A DNA stretch of 64,000 bases, taken from contig NZ_CP135916.1 of the NCBI RefSeq assembly GCF_032391395.1, positions 3,255,001-3,319,000 on the forward strand, in the 5' to 3' direction. The notes beneath the pieces are model-generated. The model was not told the origin of the DNA, searched no databases, and was given only the letters and a program-made list of their open reading frames with translations. This document shows, piece after piece, positions 44,010 through 54,702 of the stretch (the first letter of the stretch is position 1; every line of letters starts with the position of its first letter). Source of the stretch: Sphingomonas sp. Y38-1Y. GTDB taxonomy: Bacteria; Pseudomonadota; Alphaproteobacteria; Sphingomonadales; Sphingomonadaceae. The position numbers and the translations under genes are program-made.

Positions 44010-46199
44010 CTACCGCTTCCCCCCACTCCACTTGCGCTGCGTCTTGCCGAACCGGTTCTTGCGCGTGCCTGGCTTGCCCTCGTTCGACCGCCCCATGATC
44101 GGCGCCTTGCGCTCGTGGTCGGGCAAACCGAGCTCCTCGGCCTCCAGCGAGCGAATCTCGTCGCGGATGCGGCCGGCTTCCTCGAACTCCAGGTCGGATG
44201 CGGCCTTGCGCATCTTCTTCTCGAGCTCCTCGATATAGGCGCGCAGATTGTGGCCGACCATGTGCGGGCGGTCGTCGCCGATCTCGACCGTGACCTGATC
44301 CTGCTGCGACACGTGCTTGATGATGTCGCCGATATCGCGGCGGATCGTCTGCGGCGTGATGCCGTGCGCGGCGTTGTACGCCTCCTGCTTCTCGCGCCGG
44401 CGGCCGGTTTCGTTGAGCGCGCGCTCCATCGATCCGGTGATGCGGTCGGCATAGAGGATCACGCGCCCGTCGACGTTGCGCGCCGCCCGGCCGATCGTCT
44501 GGATCAGCGACGTCTCCGATCGGAGGAAGCCTTCCTTGTCCGCGTCGAGGATCGCGACCAGCCCGCATTCGGGAATGTCGAGCCCCTCGCGCAGCAGGTT
44601 GATGCCGATCAGCACGTCGTACACGCCCATGCGCAGGTCGCGGATCAGCTCGATACGCTCCAGCGTCTCGACGTCGGAGTGCATGTAGCGGACCTTGATC
44701 CCCGCCTCGTGCATGTATTCGGTGAGGTCCTCGGCCATCCGCTTGGTCAGCGTCGTCACCAGCGTGCGATAGCCGGCCTCGGTCGTCTTCCTCGCCTCGA
44801 CGATCAGGTCCTGCACCTGCTCCTCGACCGGCTTGATCTCGACCGGCGGGTCGATCAGGCCGGTGGGGCGGATGACCTGCTCGACGAAGACGCCGCCGGT
44901 CTGCTCCATCTCCCACCCACCCGGCGTCGCGGAGACGCAGACGGTCTGCGGGCGCATCGCGTCCCATTCGTTGAAGCGGAGCGGTCGGTTGTCGATGCAG
45001 CTCGGAAGCCGAAAGCCGTATTCGGCGAGCGTAATCTTCCGCCGGTGATCGCCCCGTGCCATCGCGCTGATCTGACCGATCGTCTGGTGGCTCTCGTCGA
45101 CGAACAAGAGCGCGTTCTCAGGGAGGTACTCGAACAGCGTCGGCGGTGGCTCGCCGGGCAGGCGACCGGTCAGGAAGCGGCTGTAATTCTCGATGCCCGC
45201 GCAGGAGCCGGTGGCGGCGATCATCTCCAGGTCGAAATTGGTGCGCTGCTCCAGCCGCTGCGCCTCCAGCAATCGCCCTTCGGCCTGCAACTCCTTCAGC
45301 CGCTCCTCCAACTCGTGCCGGATCGCGTGCGTCGCCTGCTTCATCGTCGGCCCGGGCGTCACATAGTGGCTGTTGGCATAGATGCGGATCGTGTTGAGGC
45401 TCGCGACCTTCTGACCGGTCAGCGGATCGAATTCGGTGATCTCCTCGATCTCGTCGCCGAAGAAGCTGATTCGCCAGGCACTGTCCTCATAATGCGAGGG
45501 GAAGAGTTCGAGGCTGTCGCCGCGCACGCGGAACGCGCCGCGCTGGAAGGCGGCGTCGTTGCGCTTGTACTGGAGCGCGACCAGCTTGCGGATGATCTCG
45601 CGCTGGTCGTGCGTCTCGCCCTTCTTGAGGTCGAAGATCATCGCCGAATAGGTCTCGACCGAGCCGATGCCGTAGAGGCACGACACCGACGCGACGATCA
45701 GCACGTCATCGCGTTCGAGCAGCGATCGGGTGGCCGAGTGGCGCATCCGGTCGATTGCCTCGTTGATCGAGCTTTCCTTCTCGATGTACGTGTCCGACCG
45801 CGGCACATAGGCCTCGGGCTGGTAATAGTCGTAATAGCTGACGAAATACTCGACCGCGTTCTCGGGGAAGAACGACTTGAACTCGCCATAGAGCTGCGCG
45901 GCGAGGATCTTGTTGGGGGCCAGGATGAGCGCGGGACGCTGCACCGCCTCCACCACCTTGGCCATCGTGAAGGTCTTGCCCGAGCCGGTGACGCCGAGCA
46001 GCACCTGGTCGCGCTCGCCGGCTTCCGCGGCTTCGACCAGTTCCTTGATCGCGGTCGGCTGGTCGCCTGAGGGCGAATAGTCGCTGACGAGCTTGAAGCT
46101 TTTGCCCCCTTCCGCCTTGGGCGGCCGCGCGGGGCGATGGGGAACGAAGCTTTGCCCGGTCTCGGGCTCGGCCAGGCTGGTGCGGATCTGGATCGCCAT
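44010..46199 (-). CDS. uvrB: excinuclease ABC subunit B
   Basis: A 729-residue UvrB. ATG 46199 ([13 protein letters not shown]) starts the conserved protein; the frame is open further up through a repeat but is not homologous-looking. Walker A is GVTGSGKT (69-76), the β-hairpin region [12 protein letters not shown] follows, then [10 protein letters not shown], helicase motifs V/VI ([22 protein letters not shown]), and the C-terminal UVR motif ([16 protein letters not shown]). It verifies DNA lesions delivered by UvrA and recruits UvrC. The last residues ([19 protein letters not shown]) are a basic tail. Confidence 0.98.
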   Translation of the reverse strand: MAIQIRTSLAEPETGQSFVPHRPARPPKAEGGKSFKLVSDYSPSGDQPTAIKELVEAAEAGERDQVLLGVTGSGKTFTMAKVVEAVQRPALILAPNKILAAQLYGEFKSFFPENAVEYFVSYYDYYQPEAYVPRSDTYIEKESSINEAIDRMRHSATRSLLERDDVLIVASVSCLYGIGSVETYSAMIFDLKKGETHDQREIIRKLVALQYKRNDAAFQRGAFRVRGDSLELFPSHYEDSAWRISFFGDEIEEITEFDPLTGQKVASLNTIRIYANSHYVTPGPTMKQATHAIRHELEERLKELQAEGRLLEAQRLEQRTNFDLEMIAATGSCAGIENYSRFLTGRLPGEPPPTLFEYLPENALLFVDESHQTIGQISAMARGDHRRKITLAEYGFRLPSCIDNRPLRFNEWDAMRPQTVCVSATPGGWEMEQTGGVFVEQVIRPTGLIDPPVEIKPVEEQVQDLIVEARKTTEAGYRTLVTTLTKRMAEDLTEYMHEAGIKVRYMHSDVETLERIELIRDLRMGVYDVLIGINLLREGLDIPECGLVAILDADKEGFLRSETSLIQTIGRAARNVDGRVILYADRITGSMERALNETGRRREKQEAYNAAHGITPQTIRRDIGDIIKHVSQQDQVTVEIGDDRPHMVGHNLRAYIEELEKKMRKAASDLEFEEAGRIRDEIRSLEAEELGLPDHERKAPIMGRSNEGKPGTRKNRFGKTQRKWSGGKR

Positions 46200-46309
46200 G
46201 CGCCGAATATGCGAACGAAAGGGGGACGGGGCAATGGGCGGGTAAACGCTGCCTCGTTCCCGGCTAACGCGGCCCTGCCACTTGCACTCGCTAGCTCGGC
46301 CGCACCTCA

Positions 46310-46454
46310 CCGTTCGTGCTGAGTAGAGACCGAGTAGCTGCACAAGCAGCGTATCGAGGGCTCGTATCGAAGTACGGTCCCGCGCCAACATCCTTCGATA
46401 CGCGACCTCGATACGCCTCTACGAGGCTACTCGGCCGCTACTCAGGACGAGCGG
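46310..46454. repeat. palindromic extragenic repeat, family C (long copy)
   Basis: Arms 46310-46326 and 46438-46454 (17 bp, two mismatches) match the inner arms of the pccA element (CTACTCAGGACGA-CGG and inverse). Inside are CGTATCGAGG and TATCGAAG/CTTCGATACG pieces. It fills the gap between uvrB and pyrC. An open frame runs through it on the minus strand, showing that the family can be translated without stops. Confidence 0.78.
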
Positions 46455-46481
46455 AGAATAGGGGTTCCCGCGCACCGCTCA

Positions 46482-47804
46482 CTAAAACTCCGTCCCCTCG
46501 AACTTCAGCGGCTCGCCTTGCGCCGTCCCCACCAGCGCGTCCTCCCACATCGCCGTCTGCCCGCGGATGATCGTGCCGATCGGCTTCCCCGTCAGCTCCC
46601 AACCCTCGAACGGCGACCAGCCGCAGCGTGAGGCGAGCCAGTCGCCCGTCACCGTCCAGCGGCGCTTTAGGTCGACGACGGTGAAGTCGGCATCATAGCC
46701 GATCGCGATCCGCCCCTTGCGGACGAGGCCGAAGATGCGCTGCGGACCCGCGCTGGTCAGGTCGATCAGCCGCTGGAGCGTCAGCCGCCCCTCCGCCACG
46801 TGGTTGAGCATCAGCGGCAGCAGCGTCTGCACGCCGGGCATCCCGCTGGGGCTGGCGGGATAGGCGCGCTCCTTCTCCTCGATCGTGTGCGGCGCGTGGT
46901 CGGAGCCGATGACGTCGGGCACGCCCTGCCCCATCCAGTGCCACAGCCCGTCGCGATGCGCGCCCGACCGGATCGGCGGGTTCATCTGCGCATAGGTGCC
47001 GATCTTGGCGTACGCCTCCTCGCCCGCCAGCGTCAGGTGCTGCGGCGTCACCTCGCAGGTGGCGATGTCCTTGTGCTGAGCGAGCAGTTCGAGCTCGGCA
47101 GGCGTCGAGATGTGGAGCACGTGAATGCGCCGCTTCGCCTCGCGCGCCAGCCGCAGAATGCGCCGGGTCGCGAGCATCGCGCTCTCGTCGTCGCGCCAGA
47201 TCGGGTGCGACGAAGGGTTGCCGTTGATGCGATACTCGGCCGCGCGCTCGTTCATCCGCGCCTCGTCCTCGGCATGGATCGCGACGCGGCGGGTGCCCGA
47301 CGACAGCACCCGCGACAGCGCCTCATCCTCGGCCACCAGCAAGTTGCCGGTCGAGGAGCCCATGAAGATCTTGACGCCCGCGGTGCCCGGCATCCGCTCC
47401 AGCGCACGCAGTTCCTCGGCATTCTGGCCGGTCGCACCGACGTAGAAGGCATGGTCGCACCACATGCGGTGATGCGCGCGGGCGAGCTTGTCGAGGATCG
47501 CGCCCTCGTTGTCGGTGTTGGGGTTGGTGTTCGGCATCTCGAACACCGCGGTCACGCCGCCCATGACGGCGGCGACGCTGCCGCTTTCCAGGTCTTCCTT
47601 GTGCTCGAGGCCGGGCTCGCGAAAATGGACTTGGCTGTCGATTACGCCGGGCAGCACGTCGAGGCCGGTGACGTCGATCGTCTCGCCCGCATCGCCGCTG
47701 CCGCCGATCGCCGCGATGCGGCCGCCGGAGACGAAGACGTCGACCTGTGCGGGGCCGCCGGGCAGATGGACGGTGCCGCCGGAAAGCTTCAGGTCGTAGG
47801 TCAT
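46482..47804 (-). CDS. pyrC: dihydroorotase (type I, longer form)
   Basis: A 440-residue amidohydrolase of the class I dihydroorotase type. Metal and catalytic motifs are DSQVHFREPG (about 57-66), the carbamylatable Lys in VKIFMGSSTG, His in HAEDE and HVLHIST, and the catalytic Asp in GSDHAPH. It closes carbamoyl-aspartate to dihydroorotate in pyrimidine synthesis. pyrB is not next to it. It starts at ATG 47804 and is divergent from ygfZ with a 44-base gap. Confidence 0.93.
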   Translation of the reverse strand: MTYDLKLSGGTVHLPGGPAQVDVFVSGGRIAAIGGSGDAGETIDVTGLDVLPGVIDSQVHFREPGLEHKEDLESGSVAAVMGGVTAVFEMPNTNPNTDNEGAILDKLARAHHRMWCDHAFYVGATGQNAEELRALERMPGTAGVKIFMGSSTGNLLVAEDEALSRVLSSGTRRVAIHAEDEARMNERAAEYRINGNPSSHPIWRDDESAMLATRRILRLAREAKRRIHVLHISTPAELELLAQHKDIATCEVTPQHLTLAGEEAYAKIGTYAQMNPPIRSGAHRDGLWHWMGQGVPDVIGSDHAPHTIEEKERAYPASPSGMPGVQTLLPLMLNHVAEGRLTLQRLIDLTSAGPQRIFGLVRKGRIAIGYDADFTVVDLKRRWTVTGDWLASRCGWSPFEGWELTGKPIGTIIRGQTAMWEDALVGTAQGEPLKFEGTEF

Positions 47805-47848
47805 GGCCGCCTCTTTCGCTGTCGAGGGCGAACCCTTACGTCCTCGCC

Positions 47849-48583
47849 ATGAGCGATGCCACCCACCTTGCCGACCGCGCCCTCATCCGTCTGTCGGGGG
47901 AGGACGTGCGCGGCTTCCTCCAGGGGCTCGTCACGCAGGACCTGCGCGAGCTTGGCGAAGGCGCGCCGCTCTGGACCGCGCTGCTCAGTCCGCAGGGCAA
48001 GGCGCTGTTCGACTTCCTGCTCTGGGCGGATGGCGACGACGTGCTGGTCGATGCCGAGGCGGCGCGGGCGGAGGCGCTGGCCAAGCGGCTGACGCTCTAT
48101 CGCCTGCGCCGGCCGATCACGATCGCGGCTGAGCCGGCGTTTCACGTCCACTGGTCGCCTGCGAGCTTCGACCAGCCCACCGACCCGCGCCTCGCCGCGC
48201 TCGGCCACCGCTGGCTGTCGACGAAGGACGGCGCGGACGCGAGCGACGCCTGGCGCGCACACCGGCTGTCGCTGGGCGTGACGGAGGGGGTGGGCGAACT
48301 CGGCGACGGCGAGACGCTGTGGCTCGAATGCAATGCGCGCGAGCTTGGCGGCGTCAGCTTCACCAAGGGGTGCTACGTAGGCCAGGAGAACACCGCGCGG
48401 ATGCACCACCGCTCGAAGGTCAACCGCCGGCTGGTCGTGGCGCCGCTCGGCGAGCCGGGCCCGCGGACGCGCGTGACCTATCCCGAGCTCGGGCTGATGG
48501 TCGAGCATCGTCGGGTCGAGGATCTGGGGGAAGCGCTGATTCCCGATTGGCTGGCGACGGCGTTGGTCGAGGGCGTGGAGTAA
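47849..48583 (+). CDS. ygfZ: YgfZ/GcvT-domain folate-binding protein
   Basis: A 244-residue protein with the diagnostic motif KGCYVGQE (about 172-179; the Cys is needed for function) and the N-terminal fold RALIRLSGEDVRGFLQGLVTQD with LLSPQGKALFDF. YgfZ (human IBA57) uses tetrahydrofolate in assembly or repair of Fe-S clusters, notably for radical SAM enzymes such as MiaB. The same genome region carries bioB, another radical SAM client class. ATG 47849 begins the family alignment. Confidence 0.92.
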   Translation: MSDATHLADRALIRLSGEDVRGFLQGLVTQDLRELGEGAPLWTALLSPQGKALFDFLLWADGDDVLVDAEAARAEALAKRLTLYRLRRPITIAAEPAFHVHWSPASFDQPTDPRLAALGHRWLSTKDGADASDAWRAHRLSLGVTEGVGELGDGETLWLECNARELGGVSFTKGCYVGQENTARMHHRSKVNRRLVVAPLGEPGPRTRVTYPELGLMVEHRRVEDLGEALIPDWLATALVEGVE

Positions 48584-48597
48584 GAAGAAGGAAGGCT

Positions 48598-48746
48598 GTT
48601 CACGCAAAGGCGCAAAGGCGCGAAGACGGGTTACCTGCTGCCGCGGAGCGGCCTTCGATCCCCTTCGCGCAAGTGGCAGCCTAACGATAAAGCCGCTACG
48701 CGGCAGCGTTCGCAACCCCTTCGCGCCTTTGCGCCTTTGCGTGAAC
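48598..48746. repeat. palindromic extragenic repeat, family E
   Basis: Perfect 28-bp outer arms (48598-48625 and 48719-48746) built of CGCAAAGG repeated twice. Inner arms 48637-48652 and 48692-48707 are 16 bp with one mismatch. It occupies nearly the whole gap between the convergent ygfZ and fumarylacetoacetase-family genes, and could form a stem of over 40 bp. Confidence 0.85.
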
Positions 48747-48765
48747 CAACTGCCTTCTTTTAATT

Positions 48766-49773
48766 TCAGGCGACGACCACCGTCTGTTCGATCGCGCCGA
48801 AGATCGGGTGGTGGCGGTCGTCCTCGGCCCAGATGCGGACGGTGTCGCCCGCCTTCAGGAACGGCGTCGTCGCGGTGCCGCCCTTGATCGTCTCGACCGT
48901 GCGGATCTCGGCGATGCAGGAATAGCCGACGCCGCCGTCCGCGACCGGTCGACCCGGTCCGCCATCGGCATCGCGGTTGGAAACGGTGCCCGACCCGATG
49001 ATCGTCCCCCCCCCCAGTGCCCGCGTCTTGGCCGCATGCGCGATCAGCGTGCCGAAGTCGAAGGTCATGTCCTCCCCAGCCTCGGCACGCCCGAACGGCT
49101 GGCCGTTGAGGTCGACGTTGAGCCGGCGGTGGAGCTTGCCGTCCTTCCACCAGTCGCCGAGCGAGGCGGGCGTCACGAATACCGGCGAGAACGCGCTGGC
49201 GGGCTTGGACTGGAAGAAGCCGAACCCCTTGGCGAGCTCGCCGGGAATGAGGCCGCGCAGCGAGACGTCGTTGGTCAGGCCGACCAGACGCACCGCCGCC
49301 AGCGCGTCCTCGCGGCTTGCGCCCATCGCCACGTCGCCGGTGACGACGACCACCTCTGCCTCCAGGTCGCAGCCCCAGCTTTCGTCCTTGAGCGGAATCG
49401 GGTCGCGCGCGCCCAGGAACCCGTCCGAGCCACCCTGATACATCAGCGGATCGTGCCAGAAGCTGTCGGGCATCTCCGCCCCGCGCGCCTGCCGCACGAG
49501 CGCGACATGGTTCACATAGGCGGAGCCGTCCGCCCATTGATAGGCCCGAGGCAGCGGCGCCGCCGCGTCGCGCTCGTGAAAGCGCGCACGCGGGATGACT
49601 TCGTGGTCGAGGTCGGTGGCGAGGTTCTCCAGATCGGGCGACACCCGGTCCCAGTCGTCGAGCGCGGCCTGGAGCGTCGGCGCGATGTGCGCGGCGTCGG
49701 CGTACCAGGCAAGGTCGGTCGACACCACGACCAGATGCCCATCGCGCCCCGCCTTCAGACTGGCCAGTTTCAT
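48766..49773 (-). CDS. fumarylacetoacetate hydrolase family protein
   Basis: A 335-residue protein of the two-domain type seen for bacterial fumarylacetoacetases: N-domain (1-85; MKLASLKAGRDGHLVVVS) and catalytic domain with HALVRQARG, the metal site D-E-E-D represented by LEAEVVVVTGD and NDVSLR, and the loop GSGTVSN. It likely hydrolyses fumarylacetoacetate to fumarate and acetoacetate at the end of tyrosine degradation. No hmgA or maiA gene is next to it, so the substrate is inferred from length and motif match. Confidence 0.85.
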   Translation of the reverse strand: MKLASLKAGRDGHLVVVSTDLAWYADAAHIAPTLQAALDDWDRVSPDLENLATDLDHEVIPRARFHERDAAAPLPRAYQWADGSAYVNHVALVRQARGAEMPDSFWHDPLMYQGGSDGFLGARDPIPLKDESWGCDLEAEVVVVTGDVAMGASREDALAAVRLVGLTNDVSLRGLIPGELAKGFGFFQSKPASAFSPVFVTPASLGDWWKDGKLHRRLNVDLNGQPFGRAEAGEDMTFDFGTLIAHAAKTRALGGGTIIGSGTVSNRDADGGPGRPVADGGVGYSCIAEIRTVETIKGGTATTPFLKAGDTVRIWAEDDRHHPIFGAIEQTVVVA

Positions 49774-49880
49774 GCGTCACCTCTCCTTTTCCGGTCCATC
49801 CTTAACCCCTGAAAGCACCATGTCGAGCCGGGCGGCATGAACGATTGACAACGCCCCGGAATGCCCCTCATCGCAGGGTC

Positions 49881-52800
49881 ATGCAGTCGGGGCAGCGCTT
49901 TCTGGACCATCCGGGCGAGATGGCGGCGCGCATCCGCGAAAAGGACTGGCGCGGCCATCCGCTCGGCACGCCGGACCAGTGGCCGCAGGCGCTGCGCTTC
50001 AGCCTCAATCTCTGCCTCGCCTCCAGCTTCCCGATGGCGATCTATTGGGGGCCGGACTATTACCTCCTCTACAACGACGCCTGGTCGGCGATCCCGGCCG
50101 ATCGCCACCCCTGGGCGCTGGGTCGGCCGGGCGCGGAAGTGTGGGCCGATATCTGGGACGTGGTCGGGCCCGAGTTCGACGCGGTGCTGCGCGATGGCAA
50201 GGGTTTCGCCAGCTTCGACCAGAAGCTGATGATGGAGCGCCGCGGCGTTCCCACCGAAACCTATTGGAACTACTCGGGCACGCCGATCCGCGACGAGTTC
50301 GGGCAAGTCGTCGGCATCCTCAACCAGGGCAACGAGACGACGCGCATCGTCCTTGCCGAGCGCCAGCAGCGCGCCGAGATCGAGCGGCTGACTGAATTGT
50401 TCCAGCAATCGCCCGGCGCCGTCGCGCTGCTGGAGGGGCCGGATCACCGCTTCGTGATGGCCAACGACAGCTATCTGGAGCTGGTCGGGCGGCGCGAGAT
50501 CATCGGCCGCGGCGTGCGCGACGCGCTGCCTGAGGTCGTCGAGCAGGGTTTTGCCGAATTGCTCGACAATGTCCGCGCGACGGGCAAGACCTATCGCGCC
50601 TGGGGGGCGCGAGTAATGCTGGCGCGCGGCGGGCTGTCGGTTCTCGAGGAGCGGGTGATCGACTTCGTCTATCAGCCGATCCGCGACGCGTCCGGCGACG
50701 TCGCGCGCATCTTCGTCGAGGCGACCGACGTCACCGAACGCACCGCCGCCGAACGCGCGCTGGAGGAGAGCCAGGCACGGCTGAAGCTCGCGCTGGAGGC
50801 GGCGCAGGGTGTCGGCATCTGGGACTGGGATGTCGTCAACGACCGCGTCACCACCGACGCGCGCTTCGCCGGCATGTACGGCGCCAATGCCGCGGAGGCC
50901 GAGCGCGGCGCACCGATCGACGACTTCTTCGCCGCGATCCATCCCGACGATGCCGAGCGCGTCCGCATCGCGATCGACGAGACGCTGCTCCACGGTGCGC
51001 ACTTCTCGGAGGAATATCGCCTAGTCCAGCCGGACGGCGAGGTCCGCTGGGTTATGGCACAGGGGCGGCCGATGCGCGGCGAGGGCGGCGCGATGGTCCG
51101 CTTCCCCGGCGTCACCTTCGACATCACCGCGCGCAAGGCGGCCGAGGAAGCCGCGCGCGCCACCACCGAGGAACTGCGCCAGACGACCGAGGCACAGGCG
51201 TTCATCTATTCGCTGGCGGAGCGGCAGCGTGGGCTCGACACGCCCGAGACGATCATGCGCTTCACCGCCGCGGCGCTCGGGCGGCGCATGGGCGCCGATC
51301 GCGTCGGCTTCTACCGCGTCGCCAGCGACGGCAGCGCCTGGTTCGGCCCGGGCTGGACCAGCGGTCGGCTGCCAATGATGCGCGGCATGCTGTCGGGCGA
51401 GGAGATGGGCGATCCGCTGACCGCACGATACCGCGCCGGCCGAACCGTCGTCACGCCCGACAGCGCGGCCGACCCGGTGCTCGGCGGCAGCGCGGTCAGC
51501 CGCTTCGCCCCCGCCGCGATTGGCGTGCCGCTGCTCCGCCAGGGTCGCTGGCTCGCCACCTTCTACGTCAATCAGGCCGAGCCGCGCGGCTGGACCGCCG
51601 AGGACGTCGCCTTTGTCGAGGCGGTGGCCGAAATCTCCTGGGACGCGGTCGAGCGCGCCAACGCCGTCGCCGCGCTTCGCCACAGCGAGGCGCAGTTCCG
51701 CGCGATCACCGATTCGATCGACCACATGGTCTGGGCGGCCAGTCCCGACGGGCGCGTCGATTACTATAATGCGCGCTGGTACGAATATACCGGCAGCGCG
51801 CCCGGGAGCACCGACGGCGATGCATGGGATCGCGTGCTGCATCCCGACGATCACGACGCGACCATCGCCGCATGGCAGGCGGCGATCGCCAGCGGCACCG
51901 GCTATCAGGCCGAATATCGCATCTGGCACGCGCCCACCGCGACCTATCGCTGGGCGATGGGCCGTGCGACCGCGGTCCGCGACAGCGACGGCCGCGTCAC
52001 CCGCTGGTTCGGCACCACCACCGACATCCAGACCGTGGTCGAGGCGCGCGAAGTGCTCGCCCGCTCGCGCGAGGACCTGGAGCGCGCGGTCGAGGATCGC
52101 ACGCGCCAGCTGATGGTGACCGAGGAACAGCTTCGCCAGGCGCAGAAGATGGAGGCGGTCGGCCAGCTGACCGGCGGCATCGCCCACGACTTCAACAACA
52201 TGCTCGCGGTGGTGATCGGCGCGCTCGACCTGATGGAACGCCGCGTGGCGCAGGGGTCGGCGGATATCGGCCGATACCTGACCGCCGCGCGCGATGGCGC
52301 GACGCGCGCGGCGGGCCTCACCCAGCGATTGCTCGCCTTTGCGCGCCAGACGCCGCTCGCCCCTCGCGCGGTCGATATCGACACGATGGTGACGGGCATG
52401 ATCGACCTGCTCGTCCGCACGATCGGCGAGGACATCCGCGTCGAGACCAAGCTAGCCGGCAATCTGCGCCCCGCGGTCGCCGATCCCAGCCAGCTCGAAA
52501 ACGTGGTCCTCAACCTCGCGGTCAATGCTCGCGACGCGATGCCGGGCGGGGGCACGCTGTCGATCGAGACGAGCGCGCACCGGATCGAGGGTGAGGAGGC
52601 CGAGCGGTTCGGTGTCGCGCCCGGCGAGTTTCTCCGCCTCTGCGTCGCCGACACCGGCGCCGGGATGCCGCCCGAGATCGTCCGCCGCGCGTTCGAGCCC
52701 TTCTTCACGACCAAGGCGGTGGGCAAGGGCACGGGCCTGGGCCTCAGCCAGGTGTTCGGCTTCGTGCGCCAGTCGGGCGGCCATGTCCGCATCGATTCGC

Positions 52801-53273
52801 AACCGGACGAGGGCACGTCGGTCCACCTCTATCTGCCCTGCGCCGACGCAGGCGAGCCGCCGTCGCGCGAGCGCACGTTCCTGCGCCTGGGCGGCGAACC
52901 GCCGCGCGCGCGACCGGGCGAGGCGGTTCTGGTCGTCGAGGACGAGGAACGCGTCCGCAGCTTCTCGGTCGAGGCGCTGCGCGATCTCGGCTACACCGTC
53001 GCCGCCGCGCGCAGCGGGCCGGAGGCGCTGGCGATGATCGACGCGGGCGAGCGGCCGAGCCTTCTCTTCACCGACATGGTCATGCCCGACATGACGGGCC
53101 GCGAACTTGCCGACATCGCCGCCGTGCGGGTGCCGGGCCTGCGCGTGCTGTTCACCAGCGGCTACACCCGCGAACAGGGCGCCGACGTCGCGCCGGGCGG
53201 TCCCCCGCTCCTCCCCAAGCCGTTCAACCTGCGCCAATTGGGCGAGCATGTGCGCGAAGCACTGGACGGATAA
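49881..53273 (+). CDS. multi-PAS/GAF hybrid histidine kinase with receiver domain
   Basis: An 1130-residue soluble-looking sensor kinase with no membrane segments. Domain order: PAS-like N-domain (about 20-150, [12 protein letters not shown]), PAS (about 170-285), PAS/PAC (about 297-415, [14 protein letters not shown]), GAF (about 440-590), PAS/PAC (about 600-715), coiled linker, HisKA with GGIAHDFNN (His769), HATPase (N-box [10 protein letters not shown] about 872, G-boxes DTGAGMPP and GKGTGLGLS), and receiver (phosphate acceptor Asp1065 in [10 protein letters not shown], Lys in LPKPF). ATG 49881 starts the folded part; a TTG at 49845 is possible. No response regulator gene is adjacent, so it probably signals through the receiver or an orphan partner. 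Confidence 0.92.
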   Translation: MQSGQRFLDHPGEMAARIREKDWRGHPLGTPDQWPQALRFSLNLCLASSFPMAIYWGPDYYLLYNDAWSAIPADRHPWALGRPGAEVWADIWDVVGPEFDAVLRDGKGFASFDQKLMMERRGVPTETYWNYSGTPIRDEFGQVVGILNQGNETTRIVLAERQQRAEIERLTELFQQSPGAVALLEGPDHRFVMANDSYLELVGRREIIGRGVRDALPEVVEQGFAELLDNVRATGKTYRAWGARVMLARGGLSVLEERVIDFVYQPIRDASGDVARIFVEATDVTERTAAERALEESQARLKLALEAAQGVGIWDWDVVNDRVTTDARFAGMYGANAAEAERGAPIDDFFAAIHPDDAERVRIAIDETLLHGAHFSEEYRLVQPDGEVRWVMAQGRPMRGEGGAMVRFPGVTFDITARKAAEEAARATTEELRQTTEAQAFIYSLAERQRGLDTPETIMRFTAAALGRRMGADRVGFYRVASDGSAWFGPGWTSGRLPMMRGMLSGEEMGDPLTARYRAGRTVVTPDSAADPVLGGSAVSRFAPAAIGVPLLRQGRWLATFYVNQAEPRGWTAEDVAFVEAVAEISWDAVERANAVAALRHSEAQFRAITDSIDHMVWAASPDGRVDYYNARWYEYTGSAPGSTDGDAWDRVLHPDDHDATIAAWQAAIASGTGYQAEYRIWHAPTATYRWAMGRATAVRDSDGRVTRWFGTTTDIQTVVEAREVLARSREDLERAVEDRTRQLMVTEEQLRQAQKMEAVGQLTGGIAHDFNNMLAVVIGALDLMERRVAQGSADIGRYLTAARDGATRAAGLTQRLLAFARQTPLAPRAVDIDTMVTGMIDLLVRTIGEDIRVETKLAGNLRPAVADPSQLENVVLNLAVNARDAMPGGGTLSIETSAHRIEGEEAERFGVAPGEFLRLCVADTGAGMPPEIVRRAFEPFFTTKAVGKGTGLGLSQVFGFVRQSGGHVRIDSQPDEGTSVHLYLPCADAGEPPSRERTFLRLGGEPPRARPGEAVLVVEDEERVRSFSVEALRDLGYTVAAARSGPEALAMIDAGERPSLLFTDMVMPDMTGRELADIAAVRVPGLRVLFTSGYTREQGADVAPGGPPLLPKPFNLRQLGEHVREALDG

Positions 53274-53353
53274 GTTGCCGTCCTCCCGGGTGGACGAACC
53301 GCCACCCCCGCGATAGGGCGGCGCCTTCCTTCAAAAGCATCGGAACGAGCTCA

Positions 53354-54643
53354 GTGGCGAATGTGGCGGTGATCGGCGCCCAATGGGGTGACGAGGGCAA
53401 GGGCAAGATCGTCGACTGGCTGGCGGAGCGCGCCGACGTCGTCGTCCGCTTTCAGGGCGGGCACAATGCCGGCCACACGCTGGTCGTCGGCGACAAGACC
53501 TACAAGCTGTCGCTGCTCCCCTCCGGCATCGTGCGCGGCACGCCCAGCGTCATCGGCAACGGCGTCGTCCTCGACCCCTGGGCGCTCAAGGCAGAAGTCG
53601 AGCGGCTGCGCGAGCAGGGCGTCGATGCGACCCCCGACACGCTGATGATCGCCGAGACCTGCACGCTGATCCTGCCTTTCCACCGCGATCTCGACGGCTT
53701 GCGTGAGGATGCGTCGGGTGCGGGCAAGATCGGCACCACGCGCCGCGGCATCGGCCCCGCCTACGAGGACAAGGTCGGTCGCCGCGCGATCCGCGTTTGC
53801 GACCTTGCGCATCTCGACGACCTCGGCCCGCAGCTCGATCGCCTGACCGCGCACCACGATGCGCTCCGCGCCGGCTTCGGCGAGCCGCCGATCGACCGCG
53901 ACGCGCTCGTCGCCGAGCTGCGCGAGATCGCCGACTTCGTCCTTCCCTTCGCCGCGCCCGTCTGGCGGATGCTGAACGACGCGCGGTCGCGCGGGCGGCG
54001 CATCCTGTTCGAGGGCGCGCAGGGCGTGCTGCTCGACATCGATCACGGCACCTATCCCTTCGTCACCTCGTCGAACACGATCGCCGGTACCGCTGCCGGC
54101 GGGTCGGGCGTCGGCCCCGGTGCGGTCGGCTTCGTGCTGGGCATCGCCAAGGCCTATACGACGCGCGTCGGTTCCGGCCCCTTCCCCACCGAGCTCGAGG
54201 ACGAGACCGGCGAGCGGCTGGGCGTGCGCGGGCATGAGTTCGGCACCGTGACCGGGCGCAAGCGCCGTTGCGGCTGGTTCGACGCGGTACTGGTGCGCCA
54301 GTCGGCGGCCGTCAGCGGCATCACCGGCATCGCGCTCACCAAGCTCGACGTGCTCGACGGGTTCGAGGAAGTGCGGATCTGCACGGGCTATCGCCTGGGC
54401 GACGAGACGCTCGACCATTATCCCGCGCACGCCGCCGATCAGGCGCGCGTCGAGCCGATCTGGGAAACGATGGAGGGTTGGTCGCAGACCACCGCAGGCG
54501 CGCGCAGCTGGGCCGAGCTGCCGGCACAGGCGATCAAGTATATCCGCCGCATCGAGGAGCTGATCCACTGCCCGGTGGCGCTGGTGTCGACCAGCCCGGA
54601 GCGTGAGGACACGATCCTGGTTCGGGATCCCTTCGCGGACTGA
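53354..54643 (+). CDS. purA: adenylosuccinate synthetase
   Basis: A 429-residue PurA starting at GTG 53354 ([18 protein letters not shown]). The GTP site GDEGKGK (about 12-18), HNAGHT (about 38-43), [15 protein letters not shown], and the GSGPFPTEL and guanine loop TKLD near 330 are all present. It joins IMP and aspartate with GTP toward AMP. It has its own 80-base leader after the kinase gene. A shared terminator follows. Confidence 0.98.
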   Translation: MANVAVIGAQWGDEGKGKIVDWLAERADVVVRFQGGHNAGHTLVVGDKTYKLSLLPSGIVRGTPSVIGNGVVLDPWALKAEVERLREQGVDATPDTLMIAETCTLILPFHRDLDGLREDASGAGKIGTTRRGIGPAYEDKVGRRAIRVCDLAHLDDLGPQLDRLTAHHDALRAGFGEPPIDRDALVAELREIADFVLPFAAPVWRMLNDARSRGRRILFEGAQGVLLDIDHGTYPFVTSSNTIAGTAAGGSGVGPGAVGFVLGIAKAYTTRVGSGPFPTELEDETGERLGVRGHEFGTVTGRKRRCGWFDAVLVRQSAAVSGITGIALTKLDVLDGFEEVRICTGYRLGDETLDHYPAHAADQARVEPIWETMEGWSQTTAGARSWAELPAQAIKYIRRIEELIHCPVALVSTSPEREDTILVRDPFAD

Positions 54644-54650
54644 CACAAAA

Positions 54651-54679
54651 CGGCCCCGCACCCTTGGGGTGCGAGGCCG
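54651..54679. terminator. bidirectional terminator between purA and the Pro/Thr-rich gene
   Basis: Stem 54651-54663/54667-54679 with a TTG loop and one C·A mismatch. On the minus strand the hairpin is followed by TTTTGTG (54650-54644), so it is an intrinsic terminator for the minus-strand gene; on the plus strand it follows the purA stop but has no T-run. Confidence 0.65.
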
Positions 54680-54702
54680 CTTCGCCGTAGTGAGCCTAGC
54701 GC

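Noticed and set aside
44115..46070. A 651-codon plus-strand open frame opposite uvrB
   Set aside because: Antisense shadow of a universally conserved gene; the composition is not protein-like.
46200..46391. N-terminal extension of UvrB to 46391
   Set aside because: The extension is encoded by repeat and spacer sequence without UvrB similarity; the conserved protein starts at ATG 46199.
49845..49880. TTGACA at 49845 as a -35 box of the kinase gene
   Set aside because: No -10-like sequence at 16-18 bases downstream; the hexamer also doubles as a possible TTG start region, so no promoter is called.
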